The notes under the pieces were generated by a model. That model saw only the letters and a program-made list of their open reading frames with translations. It did no database searches and was not told where the DNA came from. DNA of 64,000 nt from positions 1,674,001 to 1,738,000 of the forward strand of contig NZ_CP114778.1 in assembly GCF_027359395.1 (NCBI RefSeq). Reading direction: 5' to 3'. The position numbers and the translations under genes were made by a program. The stretch is from Prochlorococcus marinus str. MIT 1013. GTDB taxonomy: Bacteria; Cyanobacteriota; Cyanobacteriia; PCC-6307; Cyanobiaceae. Of this stretch, positions 10,338 through 19,698 are shown in pieces (position 1 is the stretch's first letter; each line of letters opens with the position of its first letter).

Positions 10338-10790
10338 TTGGAAAAGCGTCATCCTAGAGAATGGTTATGTTTGAAAAGAACCGTTCGTTTTGGTGAGACA
10401 GATGCTGCCGGCGTGGTGCATTTTCTTGAATTATTCAGATGGTGTCATGAAACTTGGGAAGCAAGTTTAAAAAAATATGGAGTAGTTTTACAAGAAATTT
10501 TTCCCACAAACCAAATCAATACAAGCCAACTGGATGTAGCGTTGCCAGTAGTTCATTGTGAAGCAAATTATTTTCAACCACTTTATGTTGGAGATATTAT
10601 CAATATCGAACTAAATCCAGAGAAGATAAATGACTCTTCATTTGTACTTCGATTTAAATTAAAAAAAAATGGTGAGAAAATCGGCATGGTAAATATTAAA
10701 CATGTATCGATAAATCCAATTACTAGAGACATATGTGCATTATCTAAGCAAATAAATTTGTGGCTTCATGAATCTAGTTTGAGTTTTTAG
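10338..10790 (+). CDS. 1,4-dihydroxy-2-naphthoyl-CoA thioesterase (4HBT hot-dog fold)
   Basis: A 150-residue single hot-dog-fold thioesterase. The 4HBT active-site sequence RFGETDAAGVVHF (about 18-30) is intact, and the FLELFRWCHETWE helix follows as in the cyanobacterial DHNA-CoA hydrolases of phylloquinone synthesis. The pathway assignment is supported by the context: menE, menC, menA and menF are the next genes. The start is TTG at 10338, with AGG a few bases before it overlapping the ndhH stop; no other start is compatible with the intact motif. Its end overlaps the converging menE by 4 bases. Confidence 0.88.
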   Translation: MEKRHPREWLCLKRTVRFGETDAAGVVHFLELFRWCHETWEASLKKYGVVLQEIFPTNQINTSQLDVALPVVHCEANYFQPLYVGDIINIELNPEKINDSSFVLRFKLKKNGEKIGMVNIKHVSINPITRDICALSKQINLWLHESSLSF

Positions 10791-12022
10791 TTAATAGGTC
10801 TATTAAAGGCTATCCAATCTTGCCATTTTTTTATTTCCCATTTTTTATTGATATTTCTTGAAAGTTTTGGACAATCGTACCAGTTCAGTGGCTTTTTGGA
10901 TGGTTGCCAGTCTTCAATGAGATCAGTCAGAAGAGAGATAATTGGATATTTGTTGATTCCTTTTTCTTTGAATTTAGTTAAGGCAACTAAACGTTGTCCC
11001 CATTTCTTATCACTAACTCCTACTACAAAAATGTCTTTAATTGGGATTTGATTTTTCGAGATTAATTTCATTAATTCCATTTCGATATCTTCTGGGAAAA
11101 TAGTTTCACCACCAGAATTTATAGCTGAATCTCTTCTGCCTAGGATTTGTATTGCTTTTCTATTGTCGAGAGTGATGTATTGCGCTAAATCGCCTGCTTC
11201 CCACCATCCATTTGCGTCTGTAATTGATTCGAATTTATCATTTTTCCATTTTGAAGTTGCAATCCTACTAGTTTTAATCTTAAGGGAATTTCTTTTGCTG
11301 ATTTCTATCTCAACATCTTCGAGAGGGAACCCAACACTATTACTTCCTTTTAAAAAATCTTTGGGACTTAGGCAAGTCACCATTGCAACAGTTTCGGTAG
11401 CCCCATAGCAAGGAGCTAGATTAATAGACTTTCTTCGCGCTTTGTCAGCAAGATCTGTGGAGATCAAAGCCCCTCCAACCCAGATTATAGCTAGAGATTG
11501 AAGCCATTTTAAACCATCAGAATTATCAATCAAAGACGATAATTGAGTTGGAACTAGGGATGTGATCAATGGACGTCTATATTTATGAGTTAATGCTTCA
11601 CTAAACTGCTTAAGTTGAAGTGGTTTATGCATTAAAGAAGGTGAAATCCAGTGATACTCCGATCGCCACGTGTGATGTCTCCACCAAGGCATGAAACCAC
11701 TTATATGATGTAAAGGTAGTGAATTGAGAATGATGCACTCATTTGGCTTAAGGCCATGATTCTTTAACCAATTTCCAGTTGCCAAAGCCGAATTAGTTAG
11801 ATTTTTAATTGATTGTAAACAAAGATTTGGTCCTCCAATGCTCCCCCCACTTGAAATGATTATTCCTTTTCCTTCAGGTACAGTTGACGATGTGGGAATT
11901 TTCGTTTGATCTTTTGGAGGTGCTAGATATACCCAGTTGTGCTTTTCAAAATTGTTCAAAATTTCTTTTGAACATTCCAGGTTTTTTTCAGGAATACATT
12001 TTACAACTGCAATTTTGCTCAT
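10787..12022 (-). CDS. menE: O-succinylbenzoate-CoA ligase
   Basis: An adenylate-forming (ANL) ligase of 411 residues that activates o-succinylbenzoate with CoA in phylloquinone synthesis. The AMP-binding loop appears as IIISSGGSIGGPN, followed by CYGATETVAMV and the hinge segment GRRDSAINSGGETIFPEDIE. The N-terminal region is short compared with many ANL enzymes, as is common in cyanobacterial MenE. The start ATG overlaps the menC stop (ATGA-type overlap), so it is translationally coupled to menC. Confidence 0.92.
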   Translation of the reverse strand: MSKIAVVKCIPEKNLECSKEILNNFEKHNWVYLAPPKDQTKIPTSSTVPEGKGIIISSGGSIGGPNLCLQSIKNLTNSALATGNWLKNHGLKPNECIILNSLPLHHISGFMPWWRHHTWRSEYHWISPSLMHKPLQLKQFSEALTHKYRRPLITSLVPTQLSSLIDNSDGLKWLQSLAIIWVGGALISTDLADKARRKSINLAPCYGATETVAMVTCLSPKDFLKGSNSVGFPLEDVEIEISKRNSLKIKTSRIATSKWKNDKFESITDANGWWEAGDLAQYITLDNRKAIQILGRRDSAINSGGETIFPEDIEMELMKLISKNQIPIKDIFVVGVSDKKWGQRLVALTKFKEKGINKYPIISLLTDLIEDWQPSKKPLNWYDCPKLSRNINKKWEIKKWQDWIAFNRPIN

Positions 12023-12990
12023 ACGGCTTCCCAGACTAATTTTGGATTGTTGTTAAAGAGTGGGCCTTTGGGGCACCATCCAGGTGCAAGTCCAGGTGCA
12101 CAAGGATTTCCCCCTTTGATTTGCCTGGCAGCGAGGTGATTAATCCATCTTCTCCCAATACCAGTTTCAAAAGCTGTGCTTATAACTGTTTGACTATCTT
12201 TTTGTTCTATTTCTTTTAACAGTAATCTAGGATCACCATCTAATGCAGGGCGACGTATTTGCCAACTTTTCCATGTTTTTCGTAAATATGGAAATTCAAC
12301 CAAAGATTCATCTAGTGCGATTGGAATTTGATTAGCTAATGAAAATAAACCTTCAATATCTTTTGATGGGAGTGGCTGTTCAATCCATTCCAAACGAGGT
12401 TCGTTTTTAAGTTCGTTAATCCATTCTTGTGCTTTTTCGCGACTCCATCCTCCATTGGGATCAATTCTAAGTTTAAAATTCTTTGGTAAAATATCTAAGA
12501 TTTTTTGTAATGTTTTCTCTTCCTTAAAGTTATTTGCTTGGTGAGATACTTTCCATTTTATTGTACAAAAACTTTTCTTGTCATTTGATACCTCTACATA
12601 TTTAACTATTGACTCTAATGGATCAATATCTGTAGGTAAAAGATAAGCTGATTTTGCGATGTCAAAGCCTTCAAAATTTAACTTGCTTTTAGTGAGATTT
12701 TCTAAATCGGCTAAGCAGCTTCCTAATCCGAAAGCAAGTGCTCCTGGTAATTCACATAAATAATTTTCTATTGAATCTTTTGTAGTTTTTCTTCCAATAA
12801 AATCAAGACTTTGGATACTTTTTTGTAATTCCTTTTTCTCAATAGGTGATACTTCACCCCATCCGTAATTCCCGTCTGAGTCTTTTATTTGCAACAACAA
12901 ACCTACCTTGTTATGAATACTTCCTTGCGAGGTTTTTAACTTTCGTGTTAGTTGAAATGAAAATGGCTTGATATTAATTATTAATTTCAT
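12019..12990 (-). CDS. menC: O-succinylbenzoate synthase
   Basis: An enolase-superfamily dehydratase of 323 residues that makes o-succinylbenzoate. The superfamily residues are visible: the lysine in TIKWKV, the metal-ligand run RIDPNGGWS, WIEQPL, and the ALDESL aspartate, with TAFETGIGRRW near the C-terminus. Divergence between MenC proteins is high, so the neighbouring menE and menA matter for the call. It overlaps menE by 4 bases and starts 19 bases after menA ends. Confidence 0.9.
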   Translation of the reverse strand: MKLIINIKPFSFQLTRKLKTSQGSIHNKVGLLLQIKDSDGNYGWGEVSPIEKKELQKSIQSLDFIGRKTTKDSIENYLCELPGALAFGLGSCLADLENLTKSKLNFEGFDIAKSAYLLPTDIDPLESIVKYVEVSNDKKSFCTIKWKVSHQANNFKEEKTLQKILDILPKNFKLRIDPNGGWSREKAQEWINELKNEPRLEWIEQPLPSKDIEGLFSLANQIPIALDESLVEFPYLRKTWKSWQIRRPALDGDPRLLLKEIEQKDSQTVISTAFETGIGRRWINHLAARQIKGGNPCAPGLAPGWCPKGPLFNNNPKLVWEAV

Positions 12991-13009
12991 GATTCAACAA
13001 AATCAAAAA

Positions 13010-13933
13010 TTAATTATAAAGAAATGAGGATATAGCAAAACCTGCACTCAAGCATAAACCATTAATTGTCTGAAAGCGCAAAGCTAAAAACTTACTGTTT
13101 TTAATACGCTCAGGTTGGTTGTGATGTCTTTTAATTAATTTGATAAGATCTACACCTGAAGGAAGGCTAATTAAAGATATAAGAGTCGTTATTGGCCATA
13201 CTCCAATTAGTACTGGTAATAATTCTAATAAAAATATTAGACCAACCAACCACGGTAAAAATTCTGCCGCTCGATGAGTGCCTAAAATAACTAAGGGTGA
13301 TTTTTTACCGACAGCAGCATCTTGATTGATTTGATGAAAATGCGAACAGAATAGAACCAAAGTGGTCGCCATCGCCGGACCTGCCCCAACCATCACTGCT
13401 GTTCCCCAGGGGATGGCATGAAAATTAGATTTTGGAGAAACAACAATTAGTGCTGCAGCTGTAGCAAGCGGGCCAAAGGCTATCCAGCAAAGGGGTTCTC
13501 CCAATCCCTTGTACCCCAGCCTAAATGGTGGCCCTTGATATAAATATCCAAGAAAACAACAAATTAAGACCAAAAAAAGTACTGTTATTTTACTTTTTAG
13601 AGCAACGATAAATATGATAAATAAACCTAATAAAAGAGAAAAATATGCAACTCGACTTACAGTGGTTTTATTACCCGTTAAAGCGACTACGGAGTGGAAT
13701 TTGTATTTGTCAACGCCAGTTTCATCGTCAAAAAGATCATTGGTAAGATTCTCCCAAAGCAAAATCAAGATAGAGGCAATTAGAAAACCTATGAATTGTC
13801 CTAGACGAATATTGCCGCTATTCCCTAGCTCCCATGCTGCCGACAATATTACAGGCATTATTGCGACTGAATATAATGGCCACTTAATTGCAGCTTGCCA
13901 AAGATGTTTCTTTTCAATTGTAGAAGACTTCAC
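13010..13933 (-). CDS. menA: 1,4-dihydroxy-2-naphthoate phytyltransferase
   Basis: A UbiA-family prenyltransferase of 307 residues with about eight hydrophobic segments, located in the membrane, which attaches the phytyl chain to DHNA. The first Asp-rich motif appears as NLTNDLFDDETGVDKYK (about 63-79), and the second region around SHFHQINQDAAVGKKSP matches the MenA subgroup. The start is GTG at 13931-13933. It is the first gene of the menA-menC-menE run and divergent from menF with roughly 100 bases between starts. Confidence 0.93.
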   Translation of the reverse strand: MKSSTIEKKHLWQAAIKWPLYSVAIMPVILSAAWELGNSGNIRLGQFIGFLIASILILLWENLTNDLFDDETGVDKYKFHSVVALTGNKTTVSRVAYFSLLLGLFIIFIVALKSKITVLFLVLICCFLGYLYQGPPFRLGYKGLGEPLCWIAFGPLATAAALIVVSPKSNFHAIPWGTAVMVGAGPAMATTLVLFCSHFHQINQDAAVGKKSPLVILGTHRAAEFLPWLVGLIFLLELLPVLIGVWPITTLISLISLPSGVDLIKLIKRHHNQPERIKNSKFLALRFQTINGLCLSAGFAISSFLYN

Positions 13934-14032
13934 TGATAAAATAACCTGTTCTGTTTGTTTCTTGGTTCCTTCCTTAAGACTAGGCAGCAGTTCATGTATT
14001 GGTTTATTTATGTCTAAAGGCTCTAATTGGTT

Positions 14033-15433
14033 ATGAATTTAGAACCTGTCTTTAGTGAGCTTTTAGTTGGTTCTCTTCGGAAATGGAGTGAACGAAAAGT
14101 TGATGAATGTATCTTGAGCATTTCTGTTCCTGTAAGTCAATCAGACCCATTAACGACATTACCTTTAATTGCTGAAAAAAATCAGTTTAGATTTCTTTGG
14201 GATCTATCTCCCAGATTGTGCATTTCTGCCGGAGGACATTGTCAATCTTTGGATTTATCTGGACCAAAGAGGTTTGAAAATGCACAAAGGTTTAGTGATG
14301 AGATTTTTACTCGATTAATAGATACTTCTCCAAGTCCAGCATTTTCAGCATCAAGGATTCTATTTTCATTTTCTTTTTTTGATCAAATTAAGAGTAATGA
14401 AAAATCAATAGATGATAAATTTTCCCTGCAGGCTGTTTTGCCTAAGTGGCAATTAACTGCAAAAGATGGATTGACATGGTTACGTTTAAATTCAGTTGCC
14501 CTAAACCCTTCAGATGTTCGTGAATCTGTAGAAAGATTATGGTCAATTCGAGAAAAGATAAATAGATCACCAGTCCGAAATTTACATGATGTAAAAGAAA
14601 ATTTCTTAGTCGATAATTTTTCGAATGATTGGAAATCTCAATATCGAGATGCGTTGGCAAAAGGGATCGAATTAATCAATTCAGGTGATTTGGATAAACT
14701 TGTATTGGCTACGAGACAACGCCTTTCCCTCAGAAAACCATTAGATCCGCTGAACTTACTTGCTCGCTTAAGAGTTCAGCAAACTAATAGTTGTCGATTC
14801 CTATGGCAAAAAAATTATGATGAGTCATTTTTTGGTGCATCACCTGAGAGATTGATAAGTCTAAATCAAAATCAATTATTAATCGATGCTTTGGCTGGTA
14901 CTGCAAAAAAGGGTGATGATGGACAAGAATTACTTGCATCTTCCAAAGATTTAAGAGAACACCATTTTGTAGTTAACTCTATTGTCGAACAACTTTTAAG
15001 AAAAGGTATTAAAGCAAGTCATTCCCCTCAACCAAAATTAATTACTCAAGGCCATTTAATTCATTTGCATACTCTTATTCAAGCATGTGTCAAAGAGAAA
15101 TCTCCTCTTGACTTAGTTGAAGCTCTTCATCCAACTCCTGCAGTTGCTGGATTGCCTTTGAGTAAATCTTTGAGTTGGTTGAGAGCTTTGGAACCATTTG
15201 ACCGTCAAACATATGCTTCTCCAATTGGATGGATAGATAAAAATCAAAATTCAGAATTTAGGGTGGCCATTCGTTACGGACATGTGAGAGGGTATGAACT
15301 TAAATTGTTTGCTGGTGCTGGCCTAGTAAAAGGCTCAACTGTTGAAGGGGAAATGCAAGAGGTGGCTTTGAAATTTGAAGTTTTAAGAAATCAATTAAAC
15401 TTAGATAGGGTTAATTGTTCAAATGATCTATAA
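14033..15433 (+). CDS. menF: Isochorismate synthase
   Basis: A chorismate-binding enzyme of 466 residues that opens the phylloquinone pathway by making isochorismate. The catalytic half is C-terminal: [34 protein letters not shown], the [11 protein letters not shown] segment and [10 protein letters not shown] all match the chorismate-utilising family. I choose the ATG at 14033 over the TTG two codons upstream. The last 23 bases overlap the converging gshB gene. Confidence 0.93.
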   Translation: MNLEPVFSELLVGSLRKWSERKVDECILSISVPVSQSDPLTTLPLIAEKNQFRFLWDLSPRLCISAGGHCQSLDLSGPKRFENAQRFSDEIFTRLIDTSPSPAFSASRILFSFSFFDQIKSNEKSIDDKFSLQAVLPKWQLTAKDGLTWLRLNSVALNPSDVRESVERLWSIREKINRSPVRNLHDVKENFLVDNFSNDWKSQYRDALAKGIELINSGDLDKLVLATRQRLSLRKPLDPLNLLARLRVQQTNSCRFLWQKNYDESFFGASPERLISLNQNQLLIDALAGTAKKGDDGQELLASSKDLREHHFVVNSIVEQLLRKGIKASHSPQPKLITQGHLIHLHTLIQACVKEKSPLDLVEALHPTPAVAGLPLSKSLSWLRALEPFDRQTYASPIGWIDKNQNSEFRVAIRYGHVRGYELKLFAGAGLVKGSTVEGEMQEVALKFEVLRNQLNLDRVNCSNDL

Positions 15434-16340
15434 GATAATTAATTACTTGATCTGCTAATGGAACATTCATTAGGTTTTCTACTTCTCTAATACCAGTTGG
15501 ACTTGTAACATTAATCTCACTTAGCATTCCTCCTATAACATCTATACCAACAAAAAATAGCCCTTCATCTTGTAAAGCAGGCTTTATTTGATCACATATC
15601 TCTATTTCTTTAGCAGTTAATTTAGTTATCTCAGCTTTGCCACCTAAAGCTAGGTTGCTTCTGAAGTCTCCTTTTTTTGGACGTCTATTAATTGCACCTA
15701 ATGGCTCTCCATTAACCAAAAGGATTCTTTTATCGCCCTTTATTACTTCTGGTAAAAATTGTTGCATCATAACTGGCAAATGTTCTTGTGAAGTAACTAG
15801 TTCGAGTAATGCCTCTAAGCCTGGAGCGTCCTTTGCAATTCGTATAACTCCTTGCCCACCTTTCCCTCCAAGTGGCTTTAAAACAACTTCTCCGTACTCT
15901 TTTGCAAAAGTAATTAATTGCTCCACTCGACTCGCGACAAGAGTGGGAGCCATTAAATCACTAAACCTTAAAGCTCCTAACTTTTCATTCCAAGCTCTCA
16001 GTGATGCTGGCTTATTAATTACATTGACACCATCTCTTTCTGCAACTTCTAATAAATGAGTTGCATATAAAAAAGCCTCATCAACAGGTGGATCTTTGCG
16101 CATCCAAATGCATGAGAAATCTCTTAAAGGAAGGCTTTGAGATGAATGGACAGTGATCCATGGTTCACAATTGACCTTATTAGAAACCACCCATGCATCG
16201 TCCCCTCGGGCTTGCAGGTCAGAAGGAGTACAGATCCAAACATCTATTTTAGCTCTAGATGCGGCTTGCATAAGTGCTGCTGATGAATCCTTGTTGGGAT
16301 TAATATTTTCAATTGGATCTAGAACAAATAGTTGCTTCAT
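15411..16340 (-). CDS. gshB: Glutathione synthetase
   Basis: An ATP-grasp ligase of 309 residues joining gamma-glutamylcysteine and glycine. Diagnostic stretches include [30 protein letters not shown], the [15 protein letters not shown] strand and a terminal [16 protein letters not shown]. Length fits bacterial GshB. It lies 3 bases downstream of grxC on the same strand, a sensible glutathione/glutaredoxin operon. Its 3-prime end overlaps menF on the opposite strand by 23 bases. Confidence 0.96.
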   Translation of the reverse strand: MKQLFVLDPIENINPNKDSSAALMQAASRAKIDVWICTPSDLQARGDDAWVVSNKVNCEPWITVHSSQSLPLRDFSCIWMRKDPPVDEAFLYATHLLEVAERDGVNVINKPASLRAWNEKLGALRFSDLMAPTLVASRVEQLITFAKEYGEVVLKPLGGKGGQGVIRIAKDAPGLEALLELVTSQEHLPVMMQQFLPEVIKGDKRILLVNGEPLGAINRRPKKGDFRSNLALGGKAEITKLTAKEIEICDQIKPALQDEGLFFVGIDVIGGMLSEINVTSPTGIREVENLMNVPLADQVINYLIDHLNN

Positions 16341-16343
16341 GAA

Positions 16344-16634
16344 TCAATTTCTAATTCCAATCAATTCATTTAATTCGTTATTGCTCTCTAGTTCGTAGAG
16401 CTCGTCGCAACCTCCAATACTTTCTCCATTAATAAAAATTTGTGGAAGAGTTCTTCGACCTCCTGCTCTTTCAGACATTTTTGTTCTTGCATCATTGTCT
16501 CCATCAATAGAATATTCTTTGAATTGGACTCCTTTTTCATTTAGTAGTGCTTTTGCACGTAGGCAAAATGGGCAAAACCTCCAAGTGTATATTTCCACTG
16601 TAGTGATGCCTGAATCGTGAATTGATCTGTTCAT
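16344..16634 (-). CDS. grxC: Glutaredoxin (GrxC type)
   Basis: A dithiol glutaredoxin of 96 residues. The active site RFCPFCLRAK puts the two cysteines at about residues 21 and 24, and the glutathione-binding TLPQIFINGESIGGCDEL element is near 62-80. It uses glutathione to reduce disulfides in the cytoplasm. It is the first gene of a grxC-gshB pair and is divergent from prfB; the shared upstream region is short, which bears on the prfB start choice. Confidence 0.95.
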   Translation of the reverse strand: MNRSIHDSGITTVEIYTWRFCPFCLRAKALLNEKGVQFKEYSIDGDNDARTKMSERAGGRRTLPQIFINGESIGGCDELYELESNNELNELIGIRN

Positions 16635-16692
16635 TTATAGTTTTTGGGTTGATATGCTGATAGCTTTTAATGTATTAATTCTATTACTTCGT

Positions 16693-17803
16693 TTGCAAGA
16701 CCTGACTGATTTTAAAAGAGACCTTTCTTTATTGACTGCTCGCCTGGGTACAGCCCAGGATTGTCTTTGACGAACCTGCATTGTTAGCTAGAAAAAAGGA
16801 CTTAGAGCAAATTGCATCGCAACCTGAATTTTGGAACGATCCCAAAAATGCACAAAAACAGATGCGTCAACTTGATGAGGTTAAAGCAGAGTTAGAAAAA
16901 CTTATTACATGGAGAGGTGCTATTGAGGATGCAAATCTTTCGTTAGAGCTTTATGAGTTAGAACCTGATGAAGAAATGCTTGCGGATGCTCACCATGGAC
17001 TTGAGAAATTAAAGCAAGAACTTGAACGTTGGGAGATGGAGCGTCTCTTGAGTGGCACCTATGATAAGGAGGGTGCTCTTCTCTCAATTAATGCTGGTGC
17101 TGGCGGAACTGATGCCCAAGATTGGGCCCAAATGCTTCTAAGGATGTATACCCGTTGGGCTGAAAATAATGGTATGAAAGTAATTATTAATGAACTTTCT
17201 GAGGGAGAGGAAGCGGGAATCAAAAGTGTCACCATCGAAATAGAAGGTGTATACGCATATGGTTTTTTACAAAATGAAAAAGGGACTCATCGTTTAGTCA
17301 GAATTTCCCCTTTCAATGCAAATGGAAAGCGACAAACCAGTTTTGCTGGAGTTGAAGTTATGCCTAAACTTGATGAAGAGGTTGAACTTGAAATCCCTGA
17401 AAAAGATTTAGAAATCACGACAAGTCGCTCAGGTGGTGCAGGAGGACAAAATGTAAATAAAGTTGAGACTGCAGTTCGGATTCTTCATGTGCCTACAGGT
17501 ATTGCCGTTCGATGTACACAAGAAAGATCTCAGCTTCAAAATAAAGACAAAGCAATGGCTCTACTAAAATCAAAATTGATGGTAATAGCAGTAGAGCAAA
17601 GGGCTGCAGAGATTGCAGATATTCGAGGGGATATTGTTGAGGCTGCGTGGGGCAATCAAATTAGAAATTATGTTTTTCACCCTTACCAAATGGTAAAAGA
17701 TTTACGTACTGAACAAGAGACAACAGATGTAGATTCAGTAATGAATGGGGAAATAGATATTTTTATTCAGTCTCTTTTAAGGCAAAATATTGAAGAATCA
17801 TAA
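16693..17803 (+). CDS. prfB: Peptide chain release factor 2, expressed through a programmed +1 frameshift
   Basis: RF2 ends translation at UGA and UAA. The main frame (from 16771) holds the anticodon-mimic domain and the GGQ loop [17 protein letters not shown]. Its N-terminal end lacks the first helix. That helix, [19 protein letters not shown], is encoded in the other frame from about 16693 and ends at an in-frame TGA at 16768-16770 in the context CTT TGA C. Shifting +1 over CTT continues as [15 protein letters not shown], exactly as in the E. coli system where RF2 regulates its own synthesis. The first start is uncertain: TTG at 16693, or ATG at 16654, which would leave only 19 bases to divergent grxC. 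Confidence 0.93.
16755..16772 (+). other. prfB programmed +1 frameshift site
   Basis: CTTTGAC at 16765-16771 holds the slippery CTT and the in-frame TGA at 16768-16770. An AGGA at 16757-16760 can act as the internal Shine-Dalgarno-like stimulator, one or two bases farther from CTT than the E. coli AGGGGG. The reading frames before and after the stop join into a continuous RF2 sequence. Confidence 0.9.
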
Positions 17804-17814
17804 ATCAATTGGAT

Positions 17815-18006
17815 ATGAATAATAAAATTATTTCTGATGACGTCACCAAGAAAGCAACTCCACCTCCAAGCTTTGTTAAACTTGCGATGAAAAATATGGT
17901 TAGGAAAGGCAGTCAAAGCCTTTCTCATTTAGGTTTAACCGCTTTGGGTTTCCTTGGATTTATTCTATTGGTTGCTTTTCTTGGAAAACCTCATATCCCT
18001 CAATAA
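17815..18006 (+). CDS. Small DUF3285-type membrane peptide
   Basis: A 63-residue peptide with a polar N-terminal half containing PPPSFVKLAMKNMVRKGSQS and one hydrophobic C-terminal segment (LTALGFLGFILLVAFLG). This matches the cyanobacterial DUF3285 family, whose function is unknown. I prefer the ATG at 17815 to the TTG two codons upstream. It sits between prfB and ybeY with gaps of about 11 and 4 bases, so it is almost certainly part of that transcript. Confidence 0.82.
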   Translation: MNNKIISDDVTKKATPPPSFVKLAMKNMVRKGSQSLSHLGLTALGFLGFILLVAFLGKPHIPQ

Positions 18007-18010
18007 CTTT

Positions 18011-18565
18011 ATGGAGAATGATTCGACTAGTTCTTCTAAACCAGATGTAGATCTTTCTTTTACCCCCTTCCCGGTTCAAGATTTAGATACTTTTGTGAAT
18101 AATGAGACTTTGGAGCTGATGAAAAATCCAACTAAATGGATTGAGGATATAGGGAGCTGGATTAGATTCATACAAGTAAATGCAGCATTGAAGTGTCCGG
18201 AAATAGTCCTAAATGCATCTCAATTTAGCTTGGGGTTGGAATTAACTAATGATAAGAAAATTCTTGATTTGAATCATACCTGGCTAGGGCAATCAAAAAG
18301 TACTGATGTGCTTTCATTTCCCATAATTGATGAGACATTGTTTGGTGTGAGTAATGAGTGTATCGAATTGGGTGACATAGTTATCTCTGTCCCTACCGCA
18401 ATCAGGCAAGCCAAAGATAATAATGCTGATTTACTTAAAGAACTAAGATGGCTTGCTACTCATGGTCTTTTACATCTTTTGGGTTGGGACCATAGTGATG
18501 AAGAGAGCCTTAATAAAATGCTTTTAATTCAAGAGCAACTTCTTGATATAGGAGGTATTCTTTAA
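18011..18565 (+). CDS. ybeY: Endoribonuclease / rRNA maturation factor YbeY
   Basis: A 184-residue metalloprotein of the YbeY (UPF0054) family, involved in 16S rRNA 3-prime maturation and ribosome quality control. The zinc-binding HGLLHLLGWDH motif is near the C-terminus, and STDVLSFPI is present upstream. The open frame begins at 17954 inside the DUF3285 gene, but the ATG at 18011 gives a more reasonable N-terminus. dgkA follows after 25 bases. Confidence 0.94.
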   Translation: MENDSTSSSKPDVDLSFTPFPVQDLDTFVNNETLELMKNPTKWIEDIGSWIRFIQVNAALKCPEIVLNASQFSLGLELTNDKKILDLNHTWLGQSKSTDVLSFPIIDETLFGVSNECIELGDIVISVPTAIRQAKDNNADLLKELRWLATHGLLHLLGWDHSDEESLNKMLLIQEQLLDIGGIL

Positions 18566-18590
18566 AATAAATAGTTGAAGATTCACAAAT

Positions 18591-19049
18591 ATGGTTCCTG
18601 AGATATCCCATGACTCTGAGAGAGAAGTAAGGGAAATGTCTAAAACTCTTCAAAGATCGAATAAAAGGTCATCGTGGAAGATAGCTAAAGATCTACCAAC
18701 TAGCTTTTTGTATGCAGCTAAAGGCTTGAAATATGCTTTCTCGACTCAGAGAAATTTTCGAATTCATGTTGGTTTTGCATTGGGTGCGTTTGGGTTAGGC
18801 TTTTTTTTAGGCCTTAATAAAAGTGATTTAGCAATAATGGCCCTCACAGCCACTAGTGTGTTAGTAGTTGAATTGCTTAATACAGCGATAGAATCTGTTG
18901 TTGATTTGGCCATTGGGAAACGATTTCATCCTCTCGCGCAAATCGCTAAAGATTGTTCAGCTGGGGCAGTTTTAGTAGCTTCAATTAGTTCGGTGCTGAT
19001 TGCTGTTTTATTATTATTTCCTCCATTACTTAAACAGTTAGGAATTTAA
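18591..19049 (+). CDS. dgkA: Diacylglycerol kinase (prokaryotic DgkA family)
   Basis: A 152-residue integral membrane kinase. The first 45 residues are an extra polar, charged N-terminal extension. Then comes the DgkA core with FRIHVGFALGAFGLGFFLG, the signature VVELLNTAIESVVDLA (about 96-111), and DCSAGAVLVASISSVLIAVLL. In Gram-negative bacteria it phosphorylates diacylglycerol; some relatives prefer undecaprenol, so substrate is not certain. It sits in the prfB-ybeY-dgkA-trpG run with short gaps. Confidence 0.9.
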   Translation: MVPEISHDSEREVREMSKTLQRSNKRSSWKIAKDLPTSFLYAAKGLKYAFSTQRNFRIHVGFALGAFGLGFFLGLNKSDLAIMALTATSVLVVELLNTAIESVVDLAIGKRFHPLAQIAKDCSAGAVLVASISSVLIAVLLLFPPLLKQLGI

Positions 19050-19062
19050 TGGCTTAAAAATT

Positions 19063-19659
19063 ATGTTTTTAGTGATCGACAATTATGACAGCTTCACTTA
19101 TAACCTCGTTCAATATTTGGGCGAATTAGCTTCTCAGCATCCTATTGCATCAGAAGTAAAAGTCGAACGGAATGATGCTCTGACGATCAGTGAGATTAAA
19201 GATTTAAATCCTGATGCGATTTTGTTATCTCCTGGTCCAGGAGATCCTAATCAATCTGGAGTTTGTCTGGATATTTTATCTGAGTTATCAATTGAAATAC
19301 CAACTCTTGGTGTCTGTCTTGGCCATCAAGCTATTACTCAAGCGTTCGGTGGGAAAATAATCAGAGCTAAAGAATTAATGCATGGTAAAACATCTAATGT
19401 TTTGCATAGAGGTACTGGAATATTTAAAGATTTGCCTAATCCCTTAGTAGCAACTAGATACCATAGCTTAATTGCGGAGAGAGAGCGGTTTCCAGAATGC
19501 TTAGAGGTTATAGCCTGGTTAGAAGATGAAACAATTATGGGAATAACTCATAAAGATTATCCGCACATATACGGGGTACAGTTCCATCCTGAGAGTGTAT
19601 TGACCGAATCTGGTCATAAGTTACTATCTAATTTCTTGGATATAGCAGGCGCTACATAG
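19063..19659 (+). CDS. Anthranilate / aminodeoxychorismate synthase glutamine amidotransferase
   Basis: A class-I glutamine amidotransferase of 198 residues. The oxyanion strand LLSPGPGDP, nucleophile loop GVCLGHQAITQ (cysteine near 86), and C-terminal HPESVLTESG histidine/glutamate are intact. It supplies ammonia for anthranilate (TrpG) and/or 4-amino-4-deoxychorismate (PabA); the two cannot be separated by sequence alone and many bacteria use one protein for both. It begins 13 bases after dgkA and converges on hisC. Confidence 0.93.
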   Translation: MFLVIDNYDSFTYNLVQYLGELASQHPIASEVKVERNDALTISEIKDLNPDAILLSPGPGDPNQSGVCLDILSELSIEIPTLGVCLGHQAITQAFGGKIIRAKELMHGKTSNVLHRGTGIFKDLPNPLVATRYHSLIAERERFPECLEVIAWLEDETIMGITHKDYPHIYGVQFHPESVLTESGHKLLSNFLDIAGAT

Positions 19660-19698
19660 ATTATCTAACTTTTTGTAGACGTTATAAGTTAATCTACA

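Noticed and set aside
13614-14036. 140-codon + strand frame opposite menA
   Set aside because: It runs antisense through the well-supported menA gene and its N-terminus; no family resemblance. It is a shadow of the real gene.
15637-16059. 140-codon + strand frame opposite gshB
   Set aside because: It is entirely antisense to gshB, has no start context and no recognisable domain.
16781-17803. prfB taken as a self-contained gene starting at 16781
   Set aside because: The codon at 16781 is TTG in the middle of the RF2 helix; the missing first helix is upstream in another frame, so the frameshift reading is preferred.
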